Below are positions 37,105 to 46,941 of a stretch of DNA of 59,412 nucleotides, one piece after another. The notes under the pieces are model-generated. The model was not told the origin of the DNA. It was given only the letters and a program-made list of their open reading frames with translations, and ran no database searches. The number at the start of each line of letters is the position of its first letter. Position 1 is the first letter of the stretch. The position numbers and the translations under genes were made by a program. Source of the stretch: an uncultured Clostridium sp. (GTDB lineage Bacteria; Bacillota; Clostridia; TANB77; CAG-508); the NCBI GenBank assembly GCA_946500615.1, contig CAMMWP010000006.1:1-59412 (forward strand). The letters are read 5' to 3'.

Positions 37105-37821
37105 ATGTATAATATATTAGTTGTTGATGATGATAAAGAAATCGTAAATGCGATTGAGATTTACTTATCACAAGAAGGGTATCATATTATAAAAGCCTAT
37201 GATGGAGAAGAGGCATTAGAAAAGTTAAAAGAAAATGAAATTCATCTAATTATTTTAGATATTATGATGCCTAACAAAGATGGGATTGAAACATTACAAG
37301 AAATTAGGAAAGATAAAACTATTCCAGTTATTATGTTATCTGCTAAATCAGAAGATTATGATAAGATTTCGGGTTTAAATACAGGAGCAGATGATTATGT
37401 AACAAAACCATTTAATCCATTAGAATTGATTGCTAGAGTAAAATCGAATATTAGAAGATATGTGGATTTTAGCCATGCAAATTATACGAGTGGAAATACA
37501 GAGGCGCAGAAAGAAAAGGGGTTAAAGACAGGTGCTCTAGAAATGAATGATGAGACAAAAAAAGTGATGGTAGATGGAAAAGAGATAAAATTAACAGCAA
37601 CAGAATACAACATATTAAAATTTTTGTTAAAAAATAAAGGAAAAGTATATTCCATAGAGCAAATTTATGAAAATGTGTGGAATGAAGAAAGCTACGGAGC
37701 AGAGAATATTATTGCTGTTCATATTAGACATATAAGAGAAAAAATAGAAATTAATCCAAAAGAGCCCAAATATCTAAAGGTTATCTGGGGAATTGGATAT
37801 AAAATAGAAGATATAAAATAA
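37105..37821 (+). CDS. OmpR-family response regulator
   Basis: A 238-residue two-component response regulator. The receiver domain (1-118) has the acidic pair DD near residues 8-9, the phospho-acceptor Asp52 in ILDIMMPNKDG and the switch Lys in KPFNPLEL. A linker of about 25 residues leads to an OmpR/PhoB winged helix (about 140-238, with LTATEYNILKFLL and HIRHIREKIE). The ATG behind AAAGGAAG is chosen over an upstream TTG that lies inside a palindrome. It lies 25 bases before the histidine kinase gene and the pair certainly works together. Possible autoregulation through the paired palindromes upstream. Confidence 0.95.
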   Translation: MYNILVVDDDKEIVNAIEIYLSQEGYHIIKAYDGEEALEKLKENEIHLIILDIMMPNKDGIETLQEIRKDKTIPVIMLSAKSEDYDKISGLNTGADDYVTKPFNPLELIARVKSNIRRYVDFSHANYTSGNTEAQKEKGLKTGALEMNDETKKVMVDGKEIKLTATEYNILKFLLKNKGKVYSIEQIYENVWNEESYGAENIIAVHIRHIREKIEINPKEPKYLKVIWGIGYKIEDIK

Positions 37822-37846
37822 GATATAAAAGATAGGATGTGAATAC

Positions 37847-39907
37847 ATGGAAAATATAAGAGAATCTATATTATTAAAATTTTTATGTTATATATTCATT
37901 CCGATTCTGGTATTTATATTAACCATCAGTATTATAGATGTATCTATTACTTCTCAATATGGAGAGATGAAAGGGCCAGAAGAATATATTGAAACAGAAG
38001 AATTTGGAATAGAATATTTATTAACATTAAGTTACAATGTTCGAAATATTAGTAAAGATAAAAACCGAATGAAATTTTATGAAGAAAATGAAGAGAATGA
38101 AGAATTACCAAAAGAAGATCCCTATGACAATTATACACAAATAGATGACGAAAGCTACGAATATCCTGTATATTACGAAATAGATGATTATAATCGTACA
38201 AAGATTAGTCATTATATTAATTATATTATTATAGACAAAGAAACTGGAAATATGTTTACGAATATCCAATCAAATGATTATCTGGAAGAGATTAATAAAT
38301 TAAAAACAGAAAAAACAAACTGGAATTATCAAGATGGGAATATATCTACTAATATCAGCACAATTAATCAAAAAAGTGCAAAATATATTACATCTTCTTA
38401 TTATTCAATCGATAATTTTGAGGGATATGAGGTATATTCTAATATAGATCCCACAACGTTAACCTATTCAAATTCTTTGTATGTTCAACAAACAGTATAC
38501 AACATATTTAAAGGACATGAAAACTTGCCTACATATTTGATACCATTATCATCAATATTAATAATTGTTATGATTATTTATCTAATTTGGGCAATAGGAC
38601 ATGAAAAAGGAAAAGATGGAATTCAATTAAACAGTATTGATAGAATTTCTTATGAAATTATATCTATTGTTATAATATTTGTGATTGGTATGATGATAAG
38701 CTTTGCAATTGCAAGTATAGAAACACAAATCCCTCAAAAAATCCTAATGTCTGTATTTTTACTATGTTATTTAATTGGATATGCAAGTTTAGCAGTATGG
38801 GTTAGCACAACAATTAGAAGATTAAAAGCAAAACAATTTATTCGTTCATTTTTAACATATAAAATTTGTAGATGGATGAAGGTAACCATTGAGAAAATTT
38901 TCAGAAAAGTGACAGATAAAGAGAATTCAAATCGAAAAATGACAATTCTATATTGGGGATTTGTTCTAATTAGTATGATATTAGCATGTACAATGTGGAC
39001 CGGAATTGGATTATTGGTATTAATTGCATTTTGGATATGGGCATATTATAAACTACTACAATATAATAAGAAAGTACAAAAAATTAATGAGGCATTAAGA
39101 AATATCTATGAAGGAAATCCAAATATAAAGCTAAATGAAGAAGAATTAGAAGGTACATTAAAAATTATGGCAAAATATATTAATGATATTGCAGGTGGAT
39201 TTACTAATGCAATTGAGCAAAGCTTAAAATCAGAGAGACTAAAAACAGAATTAATTACCAATGTATCACATGATATCAAAACACCATTAACATCTATCAT
39301 AAATTATGTAGATTTATTAAAAAAACAAGAAATTAACAATGCACAAATTGAACAATATATTGCCGTATTAGATAAAAAATCTCAAAGATTAAAAAAACTA
39401 ATAGAAGACTTAGTAGAAGCTTCAAAAGTATCTTCTGGAAATGTGAAATTGAATATAGAAGTGATTAACTTAAAAGAATTATTAAATCAAACAGTTGGAG
39501 AGTTTGAAGATAAATTAGAAAAGAAAAATCTAAAATTAGAAATGGATTTACCAAATGAAAATGTACGAATTAAAGCAGATAATCGATATTTATACAGAGT
39601 CATTGAAAATGTATTTAGTAATATTTCAAAATATGCATTAGAAGGTTCTAGAGTATATATTAAACTAGAAGAACAAAAAGATGAAGTTTATCTAGAATTT
39701 AAAAATATCTCTAAAGATAAATTAAATATTAGTGCAGAAGAGTTAATGCAAAGGTTTGTAAGAGGAGATAAATCTAGATATACAGAAGGCAGTGGATTAG
39801 GACTTTCTATTGCAGAGAGCTTGACAGAATTACAAGGTGGCAATTTTAAAATTGATATTGATGGCGATTTGTTTAAAGTAGAGATTAGATGGATAAAAGA
39901 ACGATAA
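37847..39907 (+). CDS. Membrane histidine kinase with several TM segments
   Basis: A 686-residue sensor kinase. One N-terminal TM (about 12-32) is followed by an acidic, Tyr-rich external domain (about 35-220) and then four or five TM (about 228-400). The cytoplasmic kinase has the H box NVSHDIKTPLTS (His475), N box around ENVFSNISKYA, and G box GSGLGLSIAE. The external domain matches no sensor I recognise. It would phosphorylate the adjacent OmpR-type regulator. Many Asp/Glu in the external domain would suit a cation or cationic-peptide signal; this is speculation. Confidence 0.92.
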   Translation: MENIRESILLKFLCYIFIPILVFILTISIIDVSITSQYGEMKGPEEYIETEEFGIEYLLTLSYNVRNISKDKNRMKFYEENEENEELPKEDPYDNYTQIDDESYEYPVYYEIDDYNRTKISHYINYIIIDKETGNMFTNIQSNDYLEEINKLKTEKTNWNYQDGNISTNISTINQKSAKYITSSYYSIDNFEGYEVYSNIDPTTLTYSNSLYVQQTVYNIFKGHENLPTYLIPLSSILIIVMIIYLIWAIGHEKGKDGIQLNSIDRISYEIISIVIIFVIGMMISFAIASIETQIPQKILMSVFLLCYLIGYASLAVWVSTTIRRLKAKQFIRSFLTYKICRWMKVTIEKIFRKVTDKENSNRKMTILYWGFVLISMILACTMWTGIGLLVLIAFWIWAYYKLLQYNKKVQKINEALRNIYEGNPNIKLNEEELEGTLKIMAKYINDIAGGFTNAIEQSLKSERLKTELITNVSHDIKTPLTSIINYVDLLKKQEINNAQIEQYIAVLDKKSQRLKKLIEDLVEASKVSSGNVKLNIEVINLKELLNQTVGEFEDKLEKKNLKLEMDLPNENVRIKADNRYLYRVIENVFSNISKYALEGSRVYIKLEEQKDEVYLEFKNISKDKLNISAEELMQRFVRGDKSRYTEGSGLGLSIAESLTELQGGNFKIDIDGDLFKVEIRWIKER

Positions 39908-39930
39908 TATGATTTTTTATCTAAAAAGGT

Positions 39931-39959
39931 TTGACATTTTTAGATATTTAATAGATAAT
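39931..39959 (+). promoter_or_regulatory. Promoter of the glycogen phosphorylase gene
   Basis: TTGACA at 39931 and GATAAT at 39954 with 17 bases between them. An overlapping hairpin (39918-39927 with 39937-39946) probably ends the kinase transcript. Confidence 0.55.
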
Positions 39960-40021
39960 GTATATGGATAAAAATAAACGAGCAGAAAAAATGAAAGAAA
40001 ATTACTAAGGAGGAAATATAG

Positions 40022-42592
40022 ATGTATGTATTTAATAGGATAACAGTAAATCCGCAATTGCCAAAAAGAATTGAAAAATTGGGAGAAATATCAAACAACT
40101 TATGGTGGGCATGGAACACAGAATTTTTGAGGCTATTTCAAAAAATAGATATGGATTTATGGGAGCAATGTGCCAAAAATCCAGTAAAATTTCTAAAACA
40201 AGTATCACAAGACAGACTTGAAAAAGCATCAAAAGATATCGCATTTTTAAAAGAATATGATAAAGTAACAGAAAACTTTGAAGATTATATGAATAGCAAA
40301 AATACATGGTTTGCCAATAAATATCCGGGAAATAAAAAAGACTTAATAGCATATTTTTCAGCAGAATATGGACTAGATGAAACAATTCCTATTTATTCAG
40401 GAGGACTTGGAATTTTATCAGGAGACCATCTAAAATCTGCAAGTGATTTAGGAATTCCACTTGTAGGTGTAGGATTGTTATATAAAAATGGATATTTTAA
40501 TCAAAAAATTAATGGATATGGGCAACAAGAAACAGAGTATAATAATATTGATTTATATGATTTACCAATCAATCCTGTAAAAGATGAAAAAGGGGATGAC
40601 TTAACCATCTATGTAAAATTCCCCAAAAGAAGGCTATACTTAAAAGTATGGCAAATCAATGTAGGAAGAGTCAAACTATATTTATTAGATTCAGATATAC
40701 CTAAAAATAATGAAGAAGATCGAGATGTTACATTACGATTATATGGCGGAGACCAAGAAATGAGAATCAGACAAGAAATTGTCTTAGGTATGGCAGGGGT
40801 TAGCCTTCTTACAAAATATTTAGGATTGAAACCAACGATTTACCACATGAATGAAGGACATTCAGCATTTTTAAATTTAGAAATTATCAAAAATATTATC
40901 AAAGATAAACAAGTTTCATTTGAAGTGGCAAAAGATATTGCAAGTTCAAAAACGGTATTTACAACACACACACCAGTACCAGCAGGAAATGATATATTCC
41001 CAATCGAATTGGTTGAAAAATATTTCAAAGATTTCTGGCCACGATTAGGTATTACAAGGGAAGAATTCTTAAAATTAGGAATGAAGCCGGGACCAGATTT
41101 AGAAAAAGGCTTTAATATGGGAATATTAGCGTTAAAAATTGCAGGAAAGAAAAATGGAGTTAGTAAGCTTCATGGAGCAGTTTCAAGAGAATTATTTAAC
41201 GAAGTATGGCCAAACATTGCAGCAAATGAATCACCAATTGGATATGTAACAAATGGAATTCATACTTGCTCATGGTTAGCACCAAAATTAAAAGAATTAT
41301 ATAACAAATATTTAATTCCATATTGGCAAGATAATATGCATCATGATTATGTATGGGAGAAAATTAAAAACATTCCAGATGATAAATTGTGGAGTGCACA
41401 TGTAGAAAGAAAGAGAAAATTAATCAATCTTGTAAAAGAAAATACAACAGAAAGACTAAGAAGATCTGGATATAGTTATGAAGAAATTAACGAAATTGTA
41501 TCAAAATTGAATCCAGATGCTTTAACAATTGGGTTTGCTAGAAGATTTGCAACGTATAAAAGAGCAACATTAATTTTCAAAGATATTGAAAGAATGACAC
41601 AAATTATGAATGATGCAGGCAAACCAGTGCAATTAATCTTTGCAGGAAAAGCACACCCAGCAGATAAAGAAGGACAAGATTTAATCAAATATATTCATGA
41701 AGTGTCTATGATGCCACAATTTAAAGGAAAAATATTCTTACTAGAAAACTATAATATAGCTATGTCAAGATATTTGATAAGTGGTGTAGATGTGTGGCTA
41801 AATAATCCAAGAAGACCTATGGAGGCTTCTGGAACCAGTGGACAAAAAGCATCTGTCAATGGCGTTATTAACTTTAGTGTACTAGATGGTTGGTGGGCTG
41901 AAGGATATACACAAACAAATGGATGGACAATTGGAACAAATGCAGAATATGATTCCTATGAAGCACAAGATATGGCAGATAGTCAAAGTATGTATCATAC
42001 ATTAGAAGAAAAAATTATCCCGACATATTATAATAGAGACAAAAATGGAATATCAAAAAGATGGATGGAAATCATGAAAAATTCTATTATAACGACAGGA
42101 GGAAAATATAGTACGGCTAGAATGTTAGTAGATTATACAGAACAATTATATATACCATTGTGTAATCTTACAAAAAAATATTATGAAAATATAGATAATG
42201 TAGCATCATATAATGCATGGAAAAAAGATTTATTTGAAAATTGGAAAGATATTAAAATTACACAGGAAAATAAAAATTTTGATAATATTACCATAGATGC
42301 AGGAAATCATATTGAGGTAGGTTGTGAAGTGCAACTTCCAAATATTGATGTAGAAAACGTGACAGTAGAAGCATATTATGGAAAAATATTAGATAATGGT
42401 GTTGTAGAAAATGTTAGTATTATTCCAATGCAATTACAAGAAGCAGATGAAGAGCATAAAAAATATTACTTTACAACAAAGATTGAATTAACAACTGGTG
42501 GAAACTATGGTTATACATTTAGAGTGATGCCAAAACATGAAATGCTATTAGAACCAGCAAACTTAAATTTAGTAAAATGGATAACCAAATAG
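40022..42592 (+). CDS. glgP: Alpha-glucan (glycogen) phosphorylase
   Basis: An 856-residue GT35 phosphorylase that releases glucose-1-phosphate from alpha-1,4-glucan. The N-terminal DUF3417-type segment (NNLWWAWNTEFLRLF) marks the archaeal/thermophile-like subfamily. The catalytic part has FSAEYGLDETIPIYSGGLG, HMNEGHSAFL, TTHTPVPAGND, NPRRPMEASGTSGQKASVNG and WWAEGY. The PLP-lysine lies in this last region. With the GT4 enzyme at 0.8 kb it suggests a storage glucan in this organism. AGGAGG precedes the start; the stop codon touches palindrome B. Confidence 0.95.
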   Translation: MYVFNRITVNPQLPKRIEKLGEISNNLWWAWNTEFLRLFQKIDMDLWEQCAKNPVKFLKQVSQDRLEKASKDIAFLKEYDKVTENFEDYMNSKNTWFANKYPGNKKDLIAYFSAEYGLDETIPIYSGGLGILSGDHLKSASDLGIPLVGVGLLYKNGYFNQKINGYGQQETEYNNIDLYDLPINPVKDEKGDDLTIYVKFPKRRLYLKVWQINVGRVKLYLLDSDIPKNNEEDRDVTLRLYGGDQEMRIRQEIVLGMAGVSLLTKYLGLKPTIYHMNEGHSAFLNLEIIKNIIKDKQVSFEVAKDIASSKTVFTTHTPVPAGNDIFPIELVEKYFKDFWPRLGITREEFLKLGMKPGPDLEKGFNMGILALKIAGKKNGVSKLHGAVSRELFNEVWPNIAANESPIGYVTNGIHTCSWLAPKLKELYNKYLIPYWQDNMHHDYVWEKIKNIPDDKLWSAHVERKRKLINLVKENTTERLRRSGYSYEEINEIVSKLNPDALTIGFARRFATYKRATLIFKDIERMTQIMNDAGKPVQLIFAGKAHPADKEGQDLIKYIHEVSMMPQFKGKIFLLENYNIAMSRYLISGVDVWLNNPRRPMEASGTSGQKASVNGVINFSVLDGWWAEGYTQTNGWTIGTNAEYDSYEAQDMADSQSMYHTLEEKIIPTYYNRDKNGISKRWMEIMKNSIITTGGKYSTARMLVDYTEQLYIPLCNLTKKYYENIDNVASYNAWKKDLFENWKDIKITQENKNFDNITIDAGNHIEVGCEVQLPNIDVENVTVEAYYGKILDNGVVENVSIIPMQLQEADEEHKKYYFTTKIELTTGGNYGYTFRVMPKHEMLLEPANLNLVKWITK

Positions 42593-42895
42593 GGACATGC
42601 CAAAATGGACAAAAATTGGTCAAATGGGACAGACCTACTGGGGATGGTAGTGGACCAGATATACACTAGAAAGTCATTTACGATTTTGCGTATCTAAATT
42701 TGAGAATAGAAATTGCCAAAAAAATATGAGGAATGTTCATTTTTAATGAAAGAGGCTCATATTTTTTTGTTCAAGTTCTACGAAAAATTTAGCTTATACA
42801 AAATCGTAAATGACTTTCTAGTGTATATCTGGTCCACTACCATCCCCAGTAGGTCTGTCCCATTTGACCAATTTTTGTCCATTTTGGCCTGTCCC
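42592..42895. repeat. Palindromic element B (MITE-like), 304 bp
   Basis: 97-bp arms (42592-42688 with 42799-42895) with a single clear mismatch begin GGGACA-GCCAAAATGG. They fill exactly the space between the converging stop codons of glgP and tmcAL. The centre contains another inverted pair (ATATGAGGAATG.. with GAGGCTCATAT). The inner arm GATTTTGCGTATCTAAATTTGA is shared with element C at 23.1 kb, and the ends are shared with the tandem array at 27.0 kb. Transcripts from either side would form a very long hairpin. Confidence 0.88.
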
Positions 42896-44124
42896 TAAGT
42901 TATCAACTTATGTGTATAATCCAAATTATTCCAAGAATCATATTCATAGCCAATCGTATATACATTGGTAGCCCAAATGTCCTTTTCTAGCATATATTTA
43001 GAATTTCTATTATTACTTGTATCCATATATTTTTTTACAGAAGTAATAATTTCTAATCTAGGATTCGCCTTGGCAACTTCTGAAATCAAATACTTGCCTT
43101 TATCATTAAATCCTAGCACACGCATATAAGGAATGACCTTTTTGGATAAATCAATATCTTTTTTAGTAATGCCTAATAAAGCATATAATAAAATTCTTTG
43201 AAGTCTTGTATTGGTATATCTTTTCGATTTTATCATATTCAAAAATTCTACAACACTGTTACAAGAGTTAGCTGTGTTTTTGATAGCATATTCTAACCCT
43301 TCACTAACATCTGGAAGTTCTGCGATTTCTTCAATAGACATTTTTCGTAAATTATAGATAATTTGTTTTTCAAAAACAGAAATGTCGGGAACAATATGTC
43401 CTACTTTTATACTTTCTAAAAGAGTAGAAAATGTATTATCTGGAACGACTTTTCTTAAAATATCCCAACCATTGTTTTTGACAATATTTCGAATAGCTGT
43501 ACTACTAGCAACATTTCCAGCGTATGTTGTATCATGATATCCTGCACTGTATCGTTCCATTGTAACAGGAATAATGGGACTTTTCAATTTTTTCAAAGCT
43601 TTCAAATACTCAATACCTAAAATATTATTAGGAGAAGAAAGTACATTTGAAAATCTTCGAATATCATTTAAATACATAAGTAAAGCATTTTCTCTAGCCT
43701 TAGGAAAAGATATCCCTTTATGTAATTCATGAGATAAGATATTTTTGTACCCTTTAGGTTCTTTAAATAAAACATCAGCAATTACATCTAAGGTAGAAAT
43801 ATTGCCAGTTTCAGAGCCAAAAGAAATATAATCAACAACTTTTAGAGAATTCAAGATTTTAATGGCACCTTCAGCAAAATTTTCAGCACTAGATATAGCA
43901 TACAACACAGGAAGTTCAAGGACTAAGTCTATACCATTTTTTAAAGCAATTTCTGCTTTTGACCATTTGTCAATTAAAGAAGTAGAACCTCTTTGTGTAA
44001 AATTGCCACTAATCATAGCAATAGAGTAAGAAGAGCCAGTTTCTTGCAAAGACTTTTGCAAATGATATAGATGACCATTATGAAATGGATTATATTCTGC
44101 TATGATTCCAAGAACTTTACTCAT
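42895..44124 (-). CDS. tmcAL: tRNA(Met) cytidine acetate ligase TmcAL
   Basis: TmcAL (formerly YlbM), 409 residues, uses acetate and ATP to make N4-acetylcytidine at the wobble base of elongator tRNA-Met. The N-terminal nucleotidyltransferase motif is EYNPFHNGHLYHLQKS (HxGH type). ISGNFTQRGSTSLIDKW, VLELPVLYA and YSAGYHD complete the family pattern, with a helical C-terminal RNA-binding part. It converges on glgP across palindrome B. It stands alone on the minus strand, with rnhA divergent. Confidence 0.93.
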   Translation of the reverse strand: MSKVLGIIAEYNPFHNGHLYHLQKSLQETGSSYSIAMISGNFTQRGSTSLIDKWSKAEIALKNGIDLVLELPVLYAISSAENFAEGAIKILNSLKVVDYISFGSETGNISTLDVIADVLFKEPKGYKNILSHELHKGISFPKARENALLMYLNDIRRFSNVLSSPNNILGIEYLKALKKLKSPIIPVTMERYSAGYHDTTYAGNVASSTAIRNIVKNNGWDILRKVVPDNTFSTLLESIKVGHIVPDISVFEKQIIYNLRKMSIEEIAELPDVSEGLEYAIKNTANSCNSVVEFLNMIKSKRYTNTRLQRILLYALLGITKKDIDLSKKVIPYMRVLGFNDKGKYLISEVAKANPRLEIITSVKKYMDTSNNRNSKYMLEKDIWATNVYTIGYEYDSWNNLDYTHKLIT

Positions 44125-44242
44125 TTTCTAAACTTCCTTTCCGAAAATATTGTATAATTTTTAATTTATTGATATAATGTTATCATAAAAAATCATAAAA
44201 GACAATTCAAAAGAGAATTTTGTAAAAGAAATGGAGTGCTTT

Positions 44243-44680
44243 ATGGAAAAAGTTATTATTTATACAGATGGTGCATGTTCAGGAAATCCGGGTCCCGGTG
44301 GTTGGGGATCTATTTTGATGTATAAAGAAAATACAAAAGAAATATCTGGTGGAAAAAAGAATACGACAAATAATATCATGGAATTAACAGCAGTGATAGA
44401 AGGTCTTAAATTATTAAAATTTCCTTGTAAAGTAGAAATATATAGTGATAGTGCTTATGTCGTAAATGCATTCAATCAAGGCTGGATATATAATTGGATA
44501 AAAAATAATTGGAAAACGTCAGGGAAAGAGCCAGTAAAAAATAAAGAAATTTGGCAAGAATTATATGCATTGACCAAGACACATGAAGTAAAATTTATAA
44601 AAGTAAAAGGACATAGTGATAATGAATTTAACAATAGATGTGATGAAATGGCAAGAAATGCGATTAAGAATTTAGAATAA
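44243..44680 (+). CDS. rnhA: Ribonuclease HI
   Basis: RNase HI, 145 residues, cuts RNA in RNA-DNA hybrids. [17 protein letters not shown] holds the first catalytic Asp. [12 protein letters not shown] carries the Glu, [11 protein letters not shown] the second Asp, and [17 protein letters not shown] the His and last Asp, so the active site is complete. Start taken at the second ATG behind GGAG, because the first ATG overlaps that ribosome binding site. Confidence 0.96.
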   Translation: MEKVIIYTDGACSGNPGPGGWGSILMYKENTKEISGGKKNTTNNIMELTAVIEGLKLLKFPCKVEIYSDSAYVVNAFNQGWIYNWIKNNWKTSGKEPVKNKEIWQELYALTKTHEVKFIKVKGHSDNEFNNRCDEMARNAIKNLE

Positions 44681-44703
44681 AAAATAAAGAAAGGAAGACA
44701 AAA

Positions 44704-45942
44704 ATGATAATAGAACAGTTTATATTTACAGTTATTTCACTAGCAATTTTTGTATATATGTTTTTTAAAATGATAAGAAATAATGATACAAGCTATATTG
44801 TCATTTTAATATTACAAGCAATTGGAATTGGCATCAATTTTTTAGGATTTGCACTTTTTATAGAATTAAATCTGTTTTTAAACCTACTAAAATATGTACT
44901 TTCAATTGTCATACCGGGAATTGTAATGATTGTAGAAAAAAGGGGAATGACTTTAATAGAAATCATTAATGTCACAAGGGCAAAATTTTATTTATCAATG
45001 GGAAATGATAAAAAAGCAAAAGAAGCTTTAATTCATTTGGTTTCAAAAATACCAGATAGTTATAAAGGGCATAAAATGTTAGCAGAATTATATGAAAAAG
45101 AAGGAGGAATGAGAAAAGCTATTGACGAATATGTACAAGCAATTGATATTAATAAAAAGGATTATGAATCTTATTACAAAGTAGCAGAATTATTAAATCA
45201 TTTAGACAAAAAAGAGGAAGCATCAGAAATGTTGTTTAATTTGCTAGAAAAAAAACCAGATATGTATAAAGCGACAGAACTATTAGGAGATATATTAATT
45301 GCAAAAGAAATGTATAAAGAAGCAGTAAACATATATCAAGAGGCTTTGAAATATAATCCAGTCAGTTATGAAATACATTATAATTTGGGAATTGCCTATA
45401 CAATGTTAAATGATTTTCAAAACGCGAAAATCTGCTATGAAAAGGCAGCCAATATCAATTCATTATTATATAATGCCAAATATTCTTTAGCAGAAATTGC
45501 TTTGATATACAAAGATTTAGAAGAAGCTGAAAAAAGATTTTTACAAGCAATTGAAGAAGAAGAATTATCAGCAGATGGATATTATGAACTAGCAAAAATA
45601 TATTTAATAAAAGGGGACAAAGATACAGCAATTAATTATGCGAATACAGCAATTGACATAGATTCTAGAAAAATAGTAGATAAAATAAGAAAAGAGCCAT
45701 TGTTTATTCCTGTAATTGCTAGAATTTCTATACCATTTAATTTAGACAATCAAGAGGAAAAAGAAGAAAAATTAACGCAAAAAGAGTTAAAAGCAAAAGA
45801 ACATTTAGAAGAAATGGTAGATATTACAAGACATTTAAGTTACAATGATATTAATTTATTGAAGAAAAATGTAAAAGAAAATGAAATGAAAAATATGCAT
45901 ATTGAAAATATTCATAAAGAGCAAGATGAAAGGCAAAAATAA
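44704..45942 (+). CDS. TPR-repeat membrane protein
   Basis: A 412-residue protein with three N-terminal TM segments (about 3-20, 30-55 and 60-80) followed by a cytoplasmic array of at least six TPR units (for example YYKVAELLNHLDKKEEA, AYTMLNDFQNAKICYEKAA and YYELAKIYLIKGDKDTA). It ends in a charged helical tail. TPR arrays bind partner proteins; no partner is suggested by the context (rnhA upstream, dpaA downstream). AAAGGAAG precedes the ATG. Confidence 0.85.
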   Translation: MIIEQFIFTVISLAIFVYMFFKMIRNNDTSYIVILILQAIGIGINFLGFALFIELNLFLNLLKYVLSIVIPGIVMIVEKRGMTLIEIINVTRAKFYLSMGNDKKAKEALIHLVSKIPDSYKGHKMLAELYEKEGGMRKAIDEYVQAIDINKKDYESYYKVAELLNHLDKKEEASEMLFNLLEKKPDMYKATELLGDILIAKEMYKEAVNIYQEALKYNPVSYEIHYNLGIAYTMLNDFQNAKICYEKAANINSLLYNAKYSLAEIALIYKDLEEAEKRFLQAIEEEELSADGYYELAKIYLIKGDKDTAINYANTAIDIDSRKIVDKIRKEPLFIPVIARISIPFNLDNQEEKEEKLTQKELKAKEHLEEMVDITRHLSYNDINLLKKNVKENEMKNMHIENIHKEQDERQK

Positions 45943-46027
45943 CTGAATGTGTAAAATTGCTTCGCAATGATCACAAATACTCATAAAATCTTTCAATCAA
46001 ACTATAATGTATAAGAAGGAGGATTTT

Positions 46028-46906
46028 ATGAGTATGAATTTTTGTATAATAGGAGGAGATTTAAGAAATTTTTTCTTAGCTAAAATATTATCAAAAGAAA
46101 AATATGAAGTAAAACTATATGGATTTGACAAGTTAAGTCATATGAAAGAATATGAAAGTTATGGACCAATGCTAGATTCTTCTAGTAATATCATTTTGCC
46201 AATGCCATTTTCTAAAGATAATGTATATGTCAATATGCCATTTTCCAATAAAAATATTACCATAAAAGAATTAGTTTACTATTTGCAAAATAAAACCATA
46301 TTTGTTGGAAATATGCAGGAAGAGCTAGCCAAAGAATTACATAAAAAAAATAATCAAGTAATTGATTTTATGAAAAAAGAGGAATTTGCTATCTTAAATG
46401 CGCTTCCAACAGCAGAAGCCACAATTGAAATCATCTTAAAAAATACCAACAAGATATTACAAAATACCCATTGTTTGATTATGGGATTTGGAAGAATTGG
46501 AAAGGTTCTAGCATATAAATTAAAAGGATTATCAGCAAATGTAACTTGCATGGTAACAAATGAAGAAGAAAAAGCATGGGCAACAGTATATGGATATGAA
46601 ACAACAAAAATAGAAAATTTGAAAAATACCTGCACAAAATTCAAACAGTATGATATAATCATAAACACAATTCCTAAGCAAATATTTGAAGAAGAATTAA
46701 AAGAAATCAAAAAAGAAACATTAGTGATAGATTTAGCTTCAAAGCCGTATGGAATTGATAGAAAGATAGTAGAGCAAGAAGACCTAAATTTTATAGAAGC
46801 CTTAGGTTTGCCCGGTAAGTCAGCACCGGTAACATCTGCAAAATATATGAAAGATATGATAAAAAGGTGTGTTAGTGAAATCAAAGACTGTCATTCACAT
46901 ATGTGA
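46028..46906 (+). CDS. dpaA: Dipicolinate synthase subunit A
   Basis: DpaA/SpoVFA, about 292 residues, the NAD(P)-binding subunit of the synthase that makes dipicolinic acid, the main small molecule of the spore core. NFCIIGGDLRNFFLAKIL at the start, LPTAEATIEIIL in the middle and the Rossmann loop CLIMGFGRIGKVLA (near 157) are characteristic, as is IEALGLPGKSAPVTSA near the end. Subunit B (a flavoprotein), normally the next gene, is absent here; uppP follows instead. AGGAGG is just upstream. Expected in the mother cell late in sporulation. Confidence 0.9.
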   Translation: MSMNFCIIGGDLRNFFLAKILSKEKYEVKLYGFDKLSHMKEYESYGPMLDSSSNIILPMPFSKDNVYVNMPFSNKNITIKELVYYLQNKTIFVGNMQEELAKELHKKNNQVIDFMKKEEFAILNALPTAEATIEIILKNTNKILQNTHCLIMGFGRIGKVLAYKLKGLSANVTCMVTNEEEKAWATVYGYETTKIENLKNTCTKFKQYDIIINTIPKQIFEEELKEIKKETLVIDLASKPYGIDRKIVEQEDLNFIEALGLPGKSAPVTSAKYMKDMIKRCVSEIKDCHSHM

Positions 46907-46941
46907 ATAAAAAACAAAAGAAATAGAAAGGATGAAAAAGT

